Shown here: positions 1-8,363 of the stretch, piece by piece
How positions within the stretch are numbered: position 1 is the first letter of the stretch
Layout: every line of letters begins with the position of its first letter
IMG/VR virus record: IMGVR_UViG_3300032087_004763
Span: 1 to 64,000 of that record
DNA: 64,000 nt
DNA from: a virus
Reading direction: 5' to 3' (one strand)
The notes under the pieces: model-generated
Seen by the model: the letters and a program-made list of their open reading frames with translations, nothing else
Databases searched by the model: none
Told to the model about the DNA's origin: nothing
Program-made: the position numbers and the translations under genes

Positions 1-61
1 TACTCATCTGATGTTCAACAATCTCATCGGTATCGGTGTTTCGAAAAACATATGTTGGCAT
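1..61 (-). CDS. Partial small conserved phage protein (N-terminus only)
   Basis: The window opens inside this gene; only the first 20 codons are present, starting MPTYVFRNTDTDEIVEH. The ATG overlaps the TAA of the upstream 69-aa gene (TAATG), the usual coupling in this genome. The beginning resembles short FmdB-like proteins of marine T4-like phages that start MPTYxFRNTxTxE. No function is assigned, and the remainder lies outside the window. Confidence 0.6.
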   Translation of the reverse strand, partial: MPTYVFRNTDTDEIVEHQMS

Positions 62-270
62 TACTCTTCAATCTCCCATCGCGATTGATATTCTAGTGCG
101 TGACGACACGCGTGGATGTAATCCTTATCCTCATCTGATAAGACGGACCAGAATTTAGTAATAGTATATATGTGTTCATCAACTTCAAACTGTCTCTCTA
201 AGTGTTTGTTGGACTCCATCATCTCTTGTAACTGGTCCATTCGCACTTTGATCTTGTCTCTGACTCCCAT
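61..270 (-). CDS. Hypothetical 69-aa protein
   Basis: A small charged protein, probably helical. The N-terminal half is rich in Gln, Met and Glu (coiled-coil-like) and the middle carries FWSVLSDEDKDYI. The reading frame overlaps the tail of the upstream 208-aa frame by 86 nt, which is long for this genome (see findings). A start at the internal Met11 (position 240) would shorten but not remove the overlap. The downstream partial gene is coupled to it by TAATG. I do not recognise a function. Confidence 0.6.
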   Translation of the reverse strand: MGVRDKIKVRMDQLQEMMESNKHLERQFEVDEHIYTITKFWSVLSDEDKDYIHACRHALEYQSRWEIEE

Positions 271-811
271 TAAACCACTCCGGAATTGGTCGTTTTGTCC
301 AGTTCATACTGAACCTTTCTTGCTTTGTTTGATAGAACATCCTGTAGGATTTGACTGGATCCTCGGGAAACATACATTCAGGATTCGACGTCATTGCCAA
401 ACGGAATGGTGTCATTGGTCCTTCTTTAATATTCCGTGGGAGTTCCATTAGGTATGGTATCAACTCGGATGATTTGTGTACCTTGCCGTACCGATAGGTA
501 TACTCATCACAGAGTGCAACAAAGTGAACAAGATGCCAACCATAGTTTGTAGTCGACTCCATTGTCCACTGTGTGCACGGGTGACCCACGTGCACGGCTG
601 CATACAGATTCTCTTCGCGATCGCCAGTCAGACGCCAATACTTAACGTTTGTCTTACCTGACTTTGACGGTCGACGAATCTCAATACCATCGAGAACACG
701 ATGTGCAGTCGATAACATTTGAGCAGACTCAACAACCATCTTGACAACATGTTTGTCACATTGCTGTCGTGCAGCCGTATCTGGGTTTTGATCTAATATA
801 AACAAATTCAT
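185..811 (-). CDS. Conserved phage protein of unknown function (CDKHVVKM family)
   Basis: The 208-aa product opens MNLFILDQNPDTAARQQCDKHVVKMV and continues with QMLSTAHRVLDG, a combination widespread in marine phages and always annotated as hypothetical. The conserved Asp, Cys, Lys and His residues in the first 35 positions look like an active site or metal site, but this is inference. Homologues as I remember them end near PEWF. Here the frame runs on for about 30 poorly conserved-looking residues overlapping the next gene. It sits behind its own early-type promoter at 820-848. Confidence 0.75.
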   Translation of the reverse strand: MNLFILDQNPDTAARQQCDKHVVKMVVESAQMLSTAHRVLDGIEIRRPSKSGKTNVKYWRLTGDREENLYAAVHVGHPCTQWTMESTTNYGWHLVHFVALCDEYTYRYGKVHKSSELIPYLMELPRNIKEGPMTPFRLAMTSNPECMFPEDPVKSYRMFYQTKQERFSMNWTKRPIPEWFNGSQRQDQSANGPVTRDDGVQQTLRETV

Positions 812-819
812 AATATAAT

Positions 820-848
820 ATTATACCACATTTTAAGAACTAAGTAAA
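820..848 (-). promoter_or_regulatory. Early-type promoter upstream of the CDKHVVKM gene
   Basis: On the minus strand the -10 box TATAAT lies at 825-820 and the -35 box TTTACT at 848-843, with 17 bp between. The same architecture recurs about fourteen times in the window. It overlaps the 3' end of the upstream gene (833-1246). Confidence 0.6.
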
Positions 849-1246
849 CCAGGAAATGCCTCATTGACTAAAGCTTTTGTGAGGGGCTTAATCGTTTCTT
901 TGTTTATCATTGCTACAACGAGCTCTGCGTCACCTGGGTGAATGCCCTCGAGGATGCCGATAAAGATACTTTCTCTTTTATAAGCTGGCAATCTATCGCC
1001 CTCACCACCTTTAAACAGATATCTAAACTTGCGGTTCTCGCGAAGAATAGATGCGGCAGTAGATTCTGGCCGTGATGCAGTATATGGAGGTGATCCTGCA
1101 GGTAAATTCCATTTGACAATCGGATCCATAGATCCTTTAATAATATCTTTAAGAGCCCAAGATTCGTTGTCTTTTAAGATTTTAATCTTGTCTGCTTTCT
1201 TCTTTGTTTCTCTTAGTTTTTCAATCACTTCATGTGGTAGTAGCAT
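833..1246 (-). CDS. Conserved marine-phage protein, DUF6433-like
   Basis: A 137-aa soluble protein with the motifs RESTAAS-type (here PESTAAS) ILRENRKFRYLFKGG and RLPAYKRESIFIGILEGIHP, which I associate with a conserved T4-like marine phage family (DUF6433-type; family number from memory). A longer frame begins at 1267, but that stretch contains the Shine-Dalgarno GAGGAG. The ATG at 1246 overlaps the TAA of the RNase H gene (TAATG), so 1246 is chosen. Function unknown. Confidence 0.75.
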   Translation of the reverse strand: MLLPHEVIEKLRETKKKADKIKILKDNESWALKDIIKGSMDPIVKWNLPAGSPPYTASRPESTAASILRENRKFRYLFKGGEGDRLPAYKRESIFIGILEGIHPGDAELVVAMINKETIKPLTKALVNEAFPGLLSS

Positions 1247-2088
1247 TAGATAAACTCCTCTATGCATTCAATCAACATTTTGCACTGTTTATTTATTAGA
1301 TACGGAAGTACCTTACCTTTGTTGTGCCACGGATCTTGTTCACCATAGCTTTCTAAGATCTGATCCTTCAGGTGTTGTGGTGTACGTGTAAGATCGATCA
1401 ACATTTGATTACGCTGATAGTTCCTATACCATGGCTTCGAAGTATCGGCCGTTTCCACAGCATTAAGTATTTCGACCAGCTTCTTTTGAGTAACAGGAGT
1501 CTGACGTAGACCCTCGACAAATACGTTATCATCAGATAGTATATTAGGAACACCATCACCTGTATCACCTTTTACAATTTTTTCTACGAGCTTGAGTCGA
1601 GGGTGATCCTCTACCACAAACTTTTTAAGAAGCGGAGAGAACTGTTTGACGTTATCATATTGCTGTAACTGTTTGAAGTCACCATCAGCTGATATAATCA
1701 TGACACCTTCGTGCAAACCAAACTCTTGTGTCTGCTCTACAAGAGTACCGATTACATCATCAGCCTCACAACCTTCAATATGAACCACCTTATAAGGAAA
1801 GTTCTCTTTGATCTCCTCACGGACTTTATTAATAATCTCGAATGCCTTTGGCCAGTCGAATGTAGACTCTTCACGATTCTTGCGACGGTTTGCTTTGTAT
1901 TGTGGAAATGCACCACGACGCCAGTTGTTTGCACCATCTGCAGCAATAACAACCTCACCATAGTCATTGAACTTTGACTTATACATACGTATGGTATTGA
2001 GGATCATATGACGAATGAGATCTTCACTCAATGTCTTTTCGATAGCGACAGCGCTGACTGCAATACCATTATAGTCGATAATTAACAT
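1246..2088 (-). CDS. rnh: RNase H / 5'-3' flap exonuclease, T4 Rnh-like
   Basis: A 280-aa FEN-type nuclease that in T4 removes RNA primers from Okazaki fragments. Visible family marks are the N-terminal IDYNG (metal Asp), WRRGAFPQYKANR with REEST, the acidic motif EADDVIGTL, SADGDFKQLQ, and the helix-hairpin region ending KGDTGDGVPN. The frame is open to a GTG at 2151, but the ATG at 2088 has GGAG 5 nt upstream and gives the usual MLIIDYNG start, so it is preferred. Downstream gene coupled by TAATG. Confidence 0.9.
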   Translation of the reverse strand: MLIIDYNGIAVSAVAIEKTLSEDLIRHMILNTIRMYKSKFNDYGEVVIAADGANNWRRGAFPQYKANRRKNREESTFDWPKAFEIINKVREEIKENFPYKVVHIEGCEADDVIGTLVEQTQEFGLHEGVMIISADGDFKQLQQYDNVKQFSPLLKKFVVEDHPRLKLVEKIVKGDTGDGVPNILSDDNVFVEGLRQTPVTQKKLVEILNAVETADTSKPWYRNYQRNQMLIDLTRTPQHLKDQILESYGEQDPWHNKGKVLPYLINKQCKMLIECIEEFI

Positions 2089-2150
2089 GGGTACTCCATC
2101 TTCCCGGTGAATAACTCTACCATTATACACCGGTTTTCTGAATATGTACA

Positions 2151-2552
2151 CTACTTTTTTAGGTGTGACGCATGAATCTTACAACCAATGAATGCATTGT
2201 AATATTCGTCTGAGAGAAGAACATCATTCTCGAATTGAAGTTTTGCTTCATAGTAAGAGCATTCGCCCTTGGTCTTACAAAGCTTTAGGATTTCTCTTTT
2301 GTAATTGTCGTGCCCTTTGGACTCAACAAGTCTTTGGACTTCAACGTTCGAACCAAAGTAATCACGCCAATCGGACTCAATGCGAGTGCGGACTCGGCGT
2401 TTACGAGTTTTTGTAACCGGTAGTACTTTGGGACGCCAGAAGAATTTTTTACCGATGTATTTCTTGCCGGTATCGATTTCCGTGATTTGATACACGAAAC
2501 CTTGGTATTCGTCTGGCGTCTCCGTGAACGGTTTGTCCTCATATATCCACAT
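2151..2552 (-). CDS. GIY-YIG-like small protein
   Basis: The 133-aa product has GFVYQITEIDTGKKYIGKK, the two-strand GFVY...YIGK signature of the GIY-YIG nuclease fold, followed by an Arg/Lys-rich segment and SDWRDYFGS. Close relatives in marine T4-like phages start MWIY and are conserved at this position, so it is more likely a resident nuclease-like protein than a recent mobile element. A longer frame reaches 2675, but that extension lies over a real Zn-ribbon gene in another frame. The ATG at 2552 follows that gene's stop by 4 nt. Confidence 0.75.
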   Translation of the reverse strand: MWIYEDKPFTETPDEYQGFVYQITEIDTGKKYIGKKFFWRPKVLPVTKTRKRRVRTRIESDWRDYFGSNVEVQRLVESKGHDNYKREILKLCKTKGECSYYEAKLQFENDVLLSDEYYNAFIGCKIHASHLKK

Positions 2553-2556
2553 GCAT

Positions 2557-2697
2557 TTATATATCATCCCCTTCGGATAGATCCTCCGGTTCAATGCGAC
2601 GGCCACAAGCGGGGCAAAACTCGATGTCAGCATGTTCCTCAGTGACAACATGCGTCTCAGTATCGCAGTATTCACACATGATCCTGTATTGTTTCAT
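2557..2697 (-). CDS. Zinc-ribbon microprotein (46 aa)
   Basis: This small frame encodes MKQYRIMCEYCDTE...FCPACGRR and ends after an acidic tail. The CxxC...CxxC pairs (CEYC and CPAC, about 20 residues apart) make a classical zinc ribbon. The ATG overlaps the nrdB stop (ATGA), and the stop lies 4 nt before the GIY-YIG-like gene. Such ribbons often act as nucleic-acid or protein adaptors; the specific role is unknown. Confidence 0.75.
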   Translation of the reverse strand: MKQYRIMCEYCDTETHVVTEEHADIEFCPACGRRIEPEDLSEGDDI

Positions 2698-3653
2698 GCA
2701 ACTTTTTCCCAGCCCCACTCGCCTTCCATACCGACGACAGAATATTCAGTAACACGCTTCTCAAAGAAGTTATCATGTGACGCACCGTTCAATACCCAAT
2801 CAAGCCATGGAAGTGGGTTGTCTTTTGCTTTGAATTTTGGTTTAAGACCAAGTTGTAGTAGACGACGGTCTGCAATGTGACGAATGTACTGCTTAACATC
2901 GTCTTTTGTCAGACCTTGAATCTCGTGGCCGTTGTAAGCCAAGTCAATGAATCGATCCTCAAGCTTGACACCCTCGAGTGCCATCGTGTAGATCTTTGAC
3001 TTGAGCTCATCATTGACAATCCGTGGATGCTCGTCACAGAACTCACGGAATAGTTTTGCATTGCCTTGTACATGCATTGTCTCATCACGAATAGACCACT
3101 CAACAATAGTACCCATACCCTTCATCTTACCGAAGCGTTGGAAGTTTAGCAGCATAACGAATGATGCGAAGAGCGACATTCCTTCATTGAACACCGATTG
3201 GGCCAAAGCGAGGGCGAGACCGGTATGGGAACTAGTATCACCATGAGACATGAAATCAATCTTATCAGCCATTGCCTTATACTCAAGAAATGCATGGTAT
3301 TCCTCATCTGGTAATCCGAGTGTATCATTTAGTAGTGCGTATGCTCTCTGGTGCACGCCCTCACGGGTGGCAAAAGATGACAACATATTTCTAATCTCAT
3401 TGTTCTTGAACTTCGGAATCAAAAACTCGTGATAGTTCTCACCGACCTGTACATCAGATTGAGTAAACAATCTCAAGACCTGGGTGATAAACTCTTTCTC
3501 GGACTCGGATAGCTTTGTTCTCCAGTCCTGTACGTCTTCTGATAGTTCTGCTTCATCTTCGATCCAATGAATCTCTTCGTGCTTCTTCGTCATCTCGACG
3601 GCCCACGGATAGATGAATGGTTTGTATGTCTTAGAAATATTAAGTAATGACAT
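2694..3653 (-). CDS. nrdB: Ribonucleotide reductase class I small (beta) subunit
   Basis: The 319-aa subunit holds the metal/radical cofactor that, with NrdA, reduces ribonucleotides to deoxyribonucleotides. Ligand motifs are in place: Asp67, then E98xxH101 with the candidate radical Tyr105 (REGVHQRAY), and the second site EGMSLFASF...IRDETMH. The C-terminal tail that docks to NrdA is present. It is the last enzyme gene of the nrdA - unknown - nrdB run, overlaps the preceding gene by 14 nt, and is coupled to the zinc-ribbon gene. Confidence 0.95.
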   Translation of the reverse strand: MSLLNISKTYKPFIYPWAVEMTKKHEEIHWIEDEAELSEDVQDWRTKLSESEKEFITQVLRLFTQSDVQVGENYHEFLIPKFKNNEIRNMLSSFATREGVHQRAYALLNDTLGLPDEEYHAFLEYKAMADKIDFMSHGDTSSHTGLALALAQSVFNEGMSLFASFVMLLNFQRFGKMKGMGTIVEWSIRDETMHVQGNAKLFREFCDEHPRIVNDELKSKIYTMALEGVKLEDRFIDLAYNGHEIQGLTKDDVKQYIRHIADRRLLQLGLKPKFKAKDNPLPWLDWVLNGASHDNFFEKRVTEYSVVGMEGEWGWEKVA

Positions 3654-4296
3654 CTTTGTCCTCTCTGGTTTTCCAAAAATATTCGTCGGTATCTCCTAAT
3701 CGATAGGAGTACCCATTTTCAACTTGATAAAAGTCTGTGGATACTTTAAAGTCTGGCATCAGAGGTTCTTTCGGTGTTAGGCTATTATCGTACACACGCA
3801 TTCTATTATTAGGATACGCTGCATACTGACCGTTCTCTAATTCCAGTATGTTAAAGCTCTTATGTTCTTCTGGTATTTCTGATGTTGAATAGTCTATCTC
3901 ATCAGCTGCCGGATGATAGTTATCCAGAGTGAATAAGTATGTCGCTTTCAATATTTGGTGATCTCTTGTGAAGATCTCGAAATCCATCGATCCGATGAAT
4001 TGTTTATATATAGCAGTTACACCATAATCCATGCAATTCCAAAACTGCAAGTTATGTAATTCTAAGTCTGGTGTTGGTGTTTCTGGGTCAGTCACAAAAG
4101 CACTGATCGGTAACTTATCGTACAGTGCTCCATATTCTGGTAAGTATGTTTCAAAATAGAATGCCCTTCCTGGCATCGACTTTGCTGTTACCCAATGTCC
4201 TTCTACAAACTCACCATGACCCGACTGGTGATCCATCAAATATTCTTTTCTTACCCACACCTTGACGTTGGGTAGATTGCATAACAAATCTGACAT
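3640..4296 (-). CDS. Hypothetical protein between nrdA and nrdB
   Basis: A 218-aa protein rich in aromatic and acidic residues with no transmembrane segment or recognised motif. It overlaps nrdA by one base (TAATG-type junction) and nrdB by 14 nt, so it is almost certainly co-translated with the reductase subunits. Position alone hints at a role in nucleotide metabolism; no domain supports this directly. Confidence 0.7.
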   Translation of the reverse strand: MSDLLCNLPNVKVWVRKEYLMDHQSGHGEFVEGHWVTAKSMPGRAFYFETYLPEYGALYDKLPISAFVTDPETPTPDLELHNLQFWNCMDYGVTAIYKQFIGSMDFEIFTRDHQILKATYLFTLDNYHPAADEIDYSTSEIPEEHKSFNILELENGQYAAYPNNRMRVYDNSLTPKEPLMPDFKVSTDFYQVENGYSYRLGDTDEYFWKTREDKDVIT

Positions 4297-6302
4297 TATC
4301 CCTCACAAGCTCTACATTCATCTGTTTCAATAGGTGGCAATCCACATGTGACGCCTTCATTTGCAGTATTCAAATACTCCATCAGTTCATCGTATCCACC
4401 GACGTACTGACCTTCAATATATATTTGTGGAACTGTCTTGACCTTTCGGCCAGTTACTTCTGCGGCAGTCTTGCCGATCTCTTCAAGAGAGACGTACTCA
4501 TAATGTATACCACGGATATCTAGCTCATCTTTTGCTGCAGCACAGAAAGGACAATCTTTCTTTCCGTAAACAAGAGTTCGCATATCATCCTGTAGTGCTA
4601 CTCTTTCAACCTTTTCTGATACATTCTCTGCTCGAGACTTCGCTTCCGTTCTGAGATAATAAAGTCCTTTAAGTTTTTCTTTCCATGCTTTGAGATGGAC
4701 TTGATTAACATAAGCTTTCTCAGCGCCGGCTGGGAAGAATAGATTGACGGACTGGCCCTGACAAATATACTTCTGCCTGTCAGCTGCATGCTGGACCACC
4801 CAGCTTTGATCCAACTCCTGGGCCGTCTTGAAGATCGCCTTCTCACCCTCAGTAAGTTCTGGTAGATGTTGGACCGAACCTTTGTTAGTAATGATTGATG
4901 TCCAGGTAGTTTCATTATTTATACCGTGAGCTTCAAGCACCGGCTCCAAATATTTATTTTTTACAAGATGCGACCCCGCACGAGTGCGATGTGTGTAGGC
5001 ATTAGCTTTGAGAGGTTCGATTGATGGTGAAGTTCCAACGATGAGACCGGAGGATGCATTAGGAGCGATAGCCAATAGGTGAGCGAAACGTAAGCCGGTA
5101 CCAAGTCCATCTGGATATTCTCCTCTTTCTAGCGCTAGTCGTTCAGACTGCGCAACTGCTTTAGTCTTAATTGTATTAAATACGACTTTATTGATCTCTT
5201 GAGCCTTCTCAGATTCCCACGCCACACCGTGTTTGTGGAGTAGTGAGTGGAAGCCCATTGCTCCCAGACCAATCGATCTCTCTCTTTGTGCAGAATAGCG
5301 AGCTCGCTCAATTTCATCTGGTGCATTTTCAATAAAATATTCAAGTACGTTGTCCAGCATCGTGACGAGATCTTCAATAATTGTGGTATTCTTCCACTCA
5401 TCGTAGAACTCAAGATTGAGAGATGATAGGCAACATACTGCTGTACGATCAGCAGAGGTAGGTAGATGTATCTCGTTACATAGATTTGAGCCATGAATCT
5501 TTAACCCCGCATCTTTTAGCGATTGAGGCATCTTTCGATTCGCCTCGTCGATAAAATTCAAATAAGGTTCGCCTGTGCGGAATCGAACCTCTATGATCCT
5601 TTCCCAAAGTTTACGAGCACTTACTGTCTCTGCAACTTCACCTTTACCAGGATCAATCAGATCCCAGTCTTTATTATCTATCACTGCTTGCATGAACGCA
5701 TCAGTAATATTGATTGCATTGTGTAGATTTAGTGCTTTACGTTGTACATCACCAGTCGGAATCCTCATATTAAGGAACTCTACGATATCTGGATGCGATA
5801 TATCCATGTATGCAGCATACGAACCCTTTCTTGTCTTACCCTGACGATAGGCAATCATGTCTGCATCAACCGTATGCAAGAAAGGAATCGGTCCTGGTGC
5901 TTTATCTGATACAGTTCTTACGTCAGACCAATGGCCGCCGACGCCACCACCCAGGACTGATAACCACCGAAGCTCAGAACTATGACTAATAAGGCCATCA
6001 AGAGTATCAGGCACATAAGTGAGAAAACACGAAATGGGTAGTCCCTTATCTGATGCAACACCGTTTGGAGCATTAGACAAAACAGGGCTAGCAAACATAA
6101 ACCACTTGTTACTAACATAATCATAAAGGCGTTTAGCAAGATCTCCATCCATCTCTCCTTTATAAGTTGACCATGCTTTGGCTGCACGAGCGTAAGCTTC
6201 TTGTGGTGAAGTTTCATGTCCGCGCATATAAAAGTCTTTGAGCATACCTATCGCATAGCTAGTCAATAGGTCATCTCTGTTCTTATCAATTTTTATTGAC
6301 AT
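4296..6302 (-). CDS. nrdA: Ribonucleotide reductase alpha subunit with inserted glutaredoxin domain
   Basis: The catalytic subunit of class I reductase, 668 aa, without an N-terminal ATP cone. Active-site residues are visible: Cys92 (ISCFLTY), the radical site N273-C275-E277 (GSNLCNEI), Cys290/291 (AVCCLSS) and the tyrosine pair in LYYLRT. After about residue 570 comes a full glutaredoxin fold, CPFC at 584-587, TVPQIYI at about 622 and GGYDEL, and only then the usual reductase C-terminal cysteine tail (CRAC at 663-666). The redox partner is thus built into the chain between core and tail. The start ATG follows an early-type promoter at 6338-6366. Confidence 0.93.
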   Translation of the reverse strand: MSIKIDKNRDDLLTSYAIGMLKDFYMRGHETSPQEAYARAAKAWSTYKGEMDGDLAKRLYDYVSNKWFMFASPVLSNAPNGVASDKGLPISCFLTYVPDTLDGLISHSSELRWLSVLGGGVGGHWSDVRTVSDKAPGPIPFLHTVDADMIAYRQGKTRKGSYAAYMDISHPDIVEFLNMRIPTGDVQRKALNLHNAINITDAFMQAVIDNKDWDLIDPGKGEVAETVSARKLWERIIEVRFRTGEPYLNFIDEANRKMPQSLKDAGLKIHGSNLCNEIHLPTSADRTAVCCLSSLNLEFYDEWKNTTIIEDLVTMLDNVLEYFIENAPDEIERARYSAQRERSIGLGAMGFHSLLHKHGVAWESEKAQEINKVVFNTIKTKAVAQSERLALERGEYPDGLGTGLRFAHLLAIAPNASSGLIVGTSPSIEPLKANAYTHRTRAGSHLVKNKYLEPVLEAHGINNETTWTSIITNKGSVQHLPELTEGEKAIFKTAQELDQSWVVQHAADRQKYICQGQSVNLFFPAGAEKAYVNQVHLKAWKEKLKGLYYLRTEAKSRAENVSEKVERVALQDDMRTLVYGKKDCPFCAAAKDELDIRGIHYEYVSLEEIGKTAAEVTGRKVKTVPQIYIEGQYVGGYDELMEYLNTANEGVTCGLPPIETDECRACEG

Positions 6303-6337
6303 ACAATTGTGCCTGAGTTAAAATTTTTTAAAGGTCT

Positions 6338-6366
6338 ATTATATATCAGTACGCTATTCTTGTACA
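6338..6366 (-). promoter_or_regulatory. Early-type promoter for the nrd operon
   Basis: Minus-strand TATAAT at 6343-6338 and TGTACA at 6366-6361, 17-bp spacer, 36 nt upstream of the nrdA start. It overlaps the last codons of the o-spanin gene, marking the border between the late operon and the early nrd block. Confidence 0.7.
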
Positions 6367-6770
6367 CTACTTTCTGTAGGTATTTTATCTTGAGGCGCAA
6401 CGGCCTTCTCGTAATATATTATGATTTCTTTTTGCTGGTTTATGTAGCGTCTAATATCAGCGATGTTTAATGCGAGGTTTTCATAGTCTCGCATACTTAA
6501 GACAACAATAGCGACTTCGCCGTATTGTTCCTTAAATTCTTTGATGAATTGTTCGAGGTTCTGTTCATTGATGACACGCACACGGGTGTCAGACAGTTGA
6601 ACTGGCTTTGGTCTTGACATGATAGGAACTTCGGTCTTCTCAACCTTAGTTACTACTTTGATCTCCGGCTCCGGCCTCGGGATCAGGCTGCAACCAGTTA
6701 GGTAGAGGAGCATCCCCGCTACCACCAGTATCTTCCATGATTCCGCGCCAAAGTTTTGCACTTGCGCCAT
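6354..6770 (-). CDS. Outer-membrane spanin subunit (Rz1-like lipoprotein)
   Basis: The 138-aa product has a short charged N-terminus, a hydrophobic stretch and a lipobox LTGC at about residues 24-27, followed by a proline-rich segment (IPRPEPE), as in o-spanins. Its first 125 nt overlap the 3' end of the i-spanin gene in another frame, the classical embedded Rz/Rz1 arrangement. Lipidated at the outer membrane, it would join the i-spanin to fuse the membranes at lysis. The periplasmic domain is longer than in lambda Rz1. Met20 is an alternative start. Confidence 0.75.
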   Translation of the reverse strand: MAQVQNFGAESWKILVVAGMLLYLTGCSLIPRPEPEIKVVTKVEKTEVPIMSRPKPVQLSDTRVRVINEQNLEQFIKEFKEQYGEVAIVVLSMRDYENLALNIADIRRYINQQKEIIIYYEKAVAPQDKIPTESSVQE

Positions 6771-7095
6771 TCATCTTACCTTCGAGTTGTTGAGCATCTC
6801 TTAATGCTTCTTGAACTAAATTGATTCTACTTAATTTACCACGAAGCTCGTCACCATAGGCCTCTGCCTTCTGTAACTGAACTTGTAATTCTTGATTGAG
6901 TGCAGCGAACTTCTGCATGTCTTGTTGGAGAGACTCAATCGAGGCTTCACTTGTCTCGAGAGCTGTTTCTAGTTTGGCATTGTTTTCTTGGAGGGTAGCA
7001 AGTCGCTCTTGTGTATCTTTATAGTACCACATTGCCCCGTAACCTACAGAGCCTAATACGGCCAAAATTATGATGAGAGCGTAAATTTTAATCAT
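6646..7095 (-). CDS. Inner-membrane spanin subunit (Rz-like)
   Basis: A 149-aa type II membrane protein: transmembrane helix at about residues 4-26, then a long heptad-rich coiled coil (about 30-100) and a flexible acidic tail. This is the plan of i-spanins such as lambda Rz. The o-spanin gene is nested in its 3' end in another frame. Start coupled by ATGA to the upstream gene. The assignment rests on architecture, not sequence identity. Confidence 0.75.
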   Translation of the reverse strand: MIKIYALIIILAVLGSVGYGAMWYYKDTQERLATLQENNAKLETALETSEASIESLQQDMQKFAALNQELQVQLQKAEAYGDELRGKLSRINLVQEALRDAQQLEGKMNGASAKLWRGIMEDTGGSGDAPLPNWLQPDPEAGAGDQSSN

Positions 7096-7376
7096 TCTGT
7101 ATCTACGATGTACTTTCTAAATCGTTTCAATAGGACAGGAATCTGATCTTTCTTTCTACGTCGATCAGTGACGTTGATAGTTCTGAGGCGTGGGCCCATT
7201 GCTGTTTGTGCTGGATTCGGAATGTTTGCAGTAGAGGTTCCAGGTACTTCTTCATTCTGAGCTGAACGAATGGCTGCAGGAGTCGGTGCACCCTTCTCCC
7301 CTTTCTTTCTCATTCTTTCACCACGACGTCTCTTTGCGTGGATGTTGGCCCATAGGCCTTGTGACTTCTCGTTCAT
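7092..7376 (-). CDS. Conserved GLWANIHAKR-motif protein
   Basis: A 94-aa, strongly basic protein whose N-terminus carries GLWANIHAKRRRGERMRKKG and then GAPTPAA, a motif I recognise from short proteins and protein tails throughout marine T4-like phages. No enzymatic motif is apparent. It sits in the late operon between a virion-type protein and the spanins, coupled by ATGA on both sides. DNA or capsid binding through its basic surface is an inference. Confidence 0.7.
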   Translation of the reverse strand: MNEKSQGLWANIHAKRRRGERMRKKGEKGAPTPAAIRSAQNEEVPGTSTANIPNPAQTAMGPRLRTINVTDRRRKKDQIPVLLKRFRKYIVDTE

Positions 7377-7960
7377 TTGTAAATCTCGTTGACAGTGACA
7401 TAGACTTTCTGGCGAGTACGAATATGTTCAGCCTCGTATATATCTATACCGAAGACGTCTCCAACCGGATAACAATCGTCATGAATTCGCACTTGATCCT
7501 TTGTATTTACGATATCATCATATGTTCCATTTAGGACTTTATCTTCTGACAATCTGTATACGCCTGGTGATAACATACCGTCTTTTAATACAAACCACTC
7601 ACTTGATTCTAACATGATATCAAGTGGATCAATCCCGCACTCTTCTATAATTTTATTCAGTTGCTTATCGCTCAGATTATATTTTTCTTTGATTAGAAAG
7701 AGCGCTGCAGCAAAACTTCCAAGCTTAGTGGATCCACCTGGAATCTTGCCGAGCAGGCGTTTAATGTTAGCAGCGAGGCGAATAAAAGGAGTATAAGAGG
7801 ACTTTTTTTCATCATCATCTAACCTTACCGACTTATTTCTTTTACCATTTTCATCAATAACACCTGTTTTATACGCATCCCAGTCTTTCCAGTCCATGAC
7901 TAACATGCGTATAAACCTAAATGTATATGCTAAATCAGCAGCTCTTTTAACTATTCCCAT
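7373..7960 (-). CDS. Conserved T4-like marine phage protein (KIPGG family)
   Basis: The 195-aa product contains FIRLAANIKRLLGKIPGG and SFAAALFLIKEKY, the core of a family conserved in marine T4-like phages in this late region. It opens with a short helical segment MGIVKRAADLAYTFRF. No catalytic motif is seen. Co-conservation and operon position suggest a virion or assembly role. Confidence 0.7.
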   Translation of the reverse strand: MGIVKRAADLAYTFRFIRMLVMDWKDWDAYKTGVIDENGKRNKSVRLDDDEKKSSYTPFIRLAANIKRLLGKIPGGSTKLGSFAAALFLIKEKYNLSDKQLNKIIEECGIDPLDIMLESSEWFVLKDGMLSPGVYRLSEDKVLNGTYDDIVNTKDQVRIHDDCYPVGDVFGIDIYEAEHIRTRQKVYVTVNEIYK

Positions 7961-8327
7961 TTATCTTTCTCAATCTCTCTATAACCATTTTATCCATTTT
8001 TATTTCTACTAATTCATTATTATCGATATAATTTAAGAATATCAAAAACGGTTTAACGACTGGCCAGTGTCTTTCATCTAACTTTAGTTTGAGAATATTC
8101 AAACCAGCTTCAATACCAAATGAGTTAAACACCACGATTAAGTGATTCAGTATCAGTCTATCAGCTAGGTCGTTATGATCTAAGTATCGGTTAACAAGTC
8201 TTTTTATATACTTAAACCTTTTCAGATCTTCGTAGAAATCATCTACATCTGAAAAGGTTGGATTGTCATAATGTTTAGCCGCATACAGAAATAGATTTTC
8301 TTCAGTTAACTCATTTAAAACAAGCAT
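7947..8327 (-). CDS. Conserved hypothetical protein
   Basis: A 126-aa mostly helical protein opening with LTEENLFLYAAKHYDNP and carrying LKRFKYIKRLVNRY and RLILNHLIVVFN, motifs that recur in marine T4-like phages. It overlaps the next gene by 14 nt. Function unknown; late-operon context suggests a structural or assembly role. Confidence 0.7.
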   Translation of the reverse strand: MLVLNELTEENLFLYAAKHYDNPTFSDVDDFYEDLKRFKYIKRLVNRYLDHNDLADRLILNHLIVVFNSFGIEAGLNILKLKLDERHWPVVKPFLIFLNYIDNNELVEIKMDKMVIERLRKINGNS

Positions 8328-8363
8328 TATAATTCCATAAAAACGTTACTGAATTATATATGC

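Noticed and set aside
2553-2675. N-terminal extension of the GIY-YIG-like protein
   Set aside because: This stretch is coding in another frame for a Cys4 zinc-ribbon gene coupled to nrdB.
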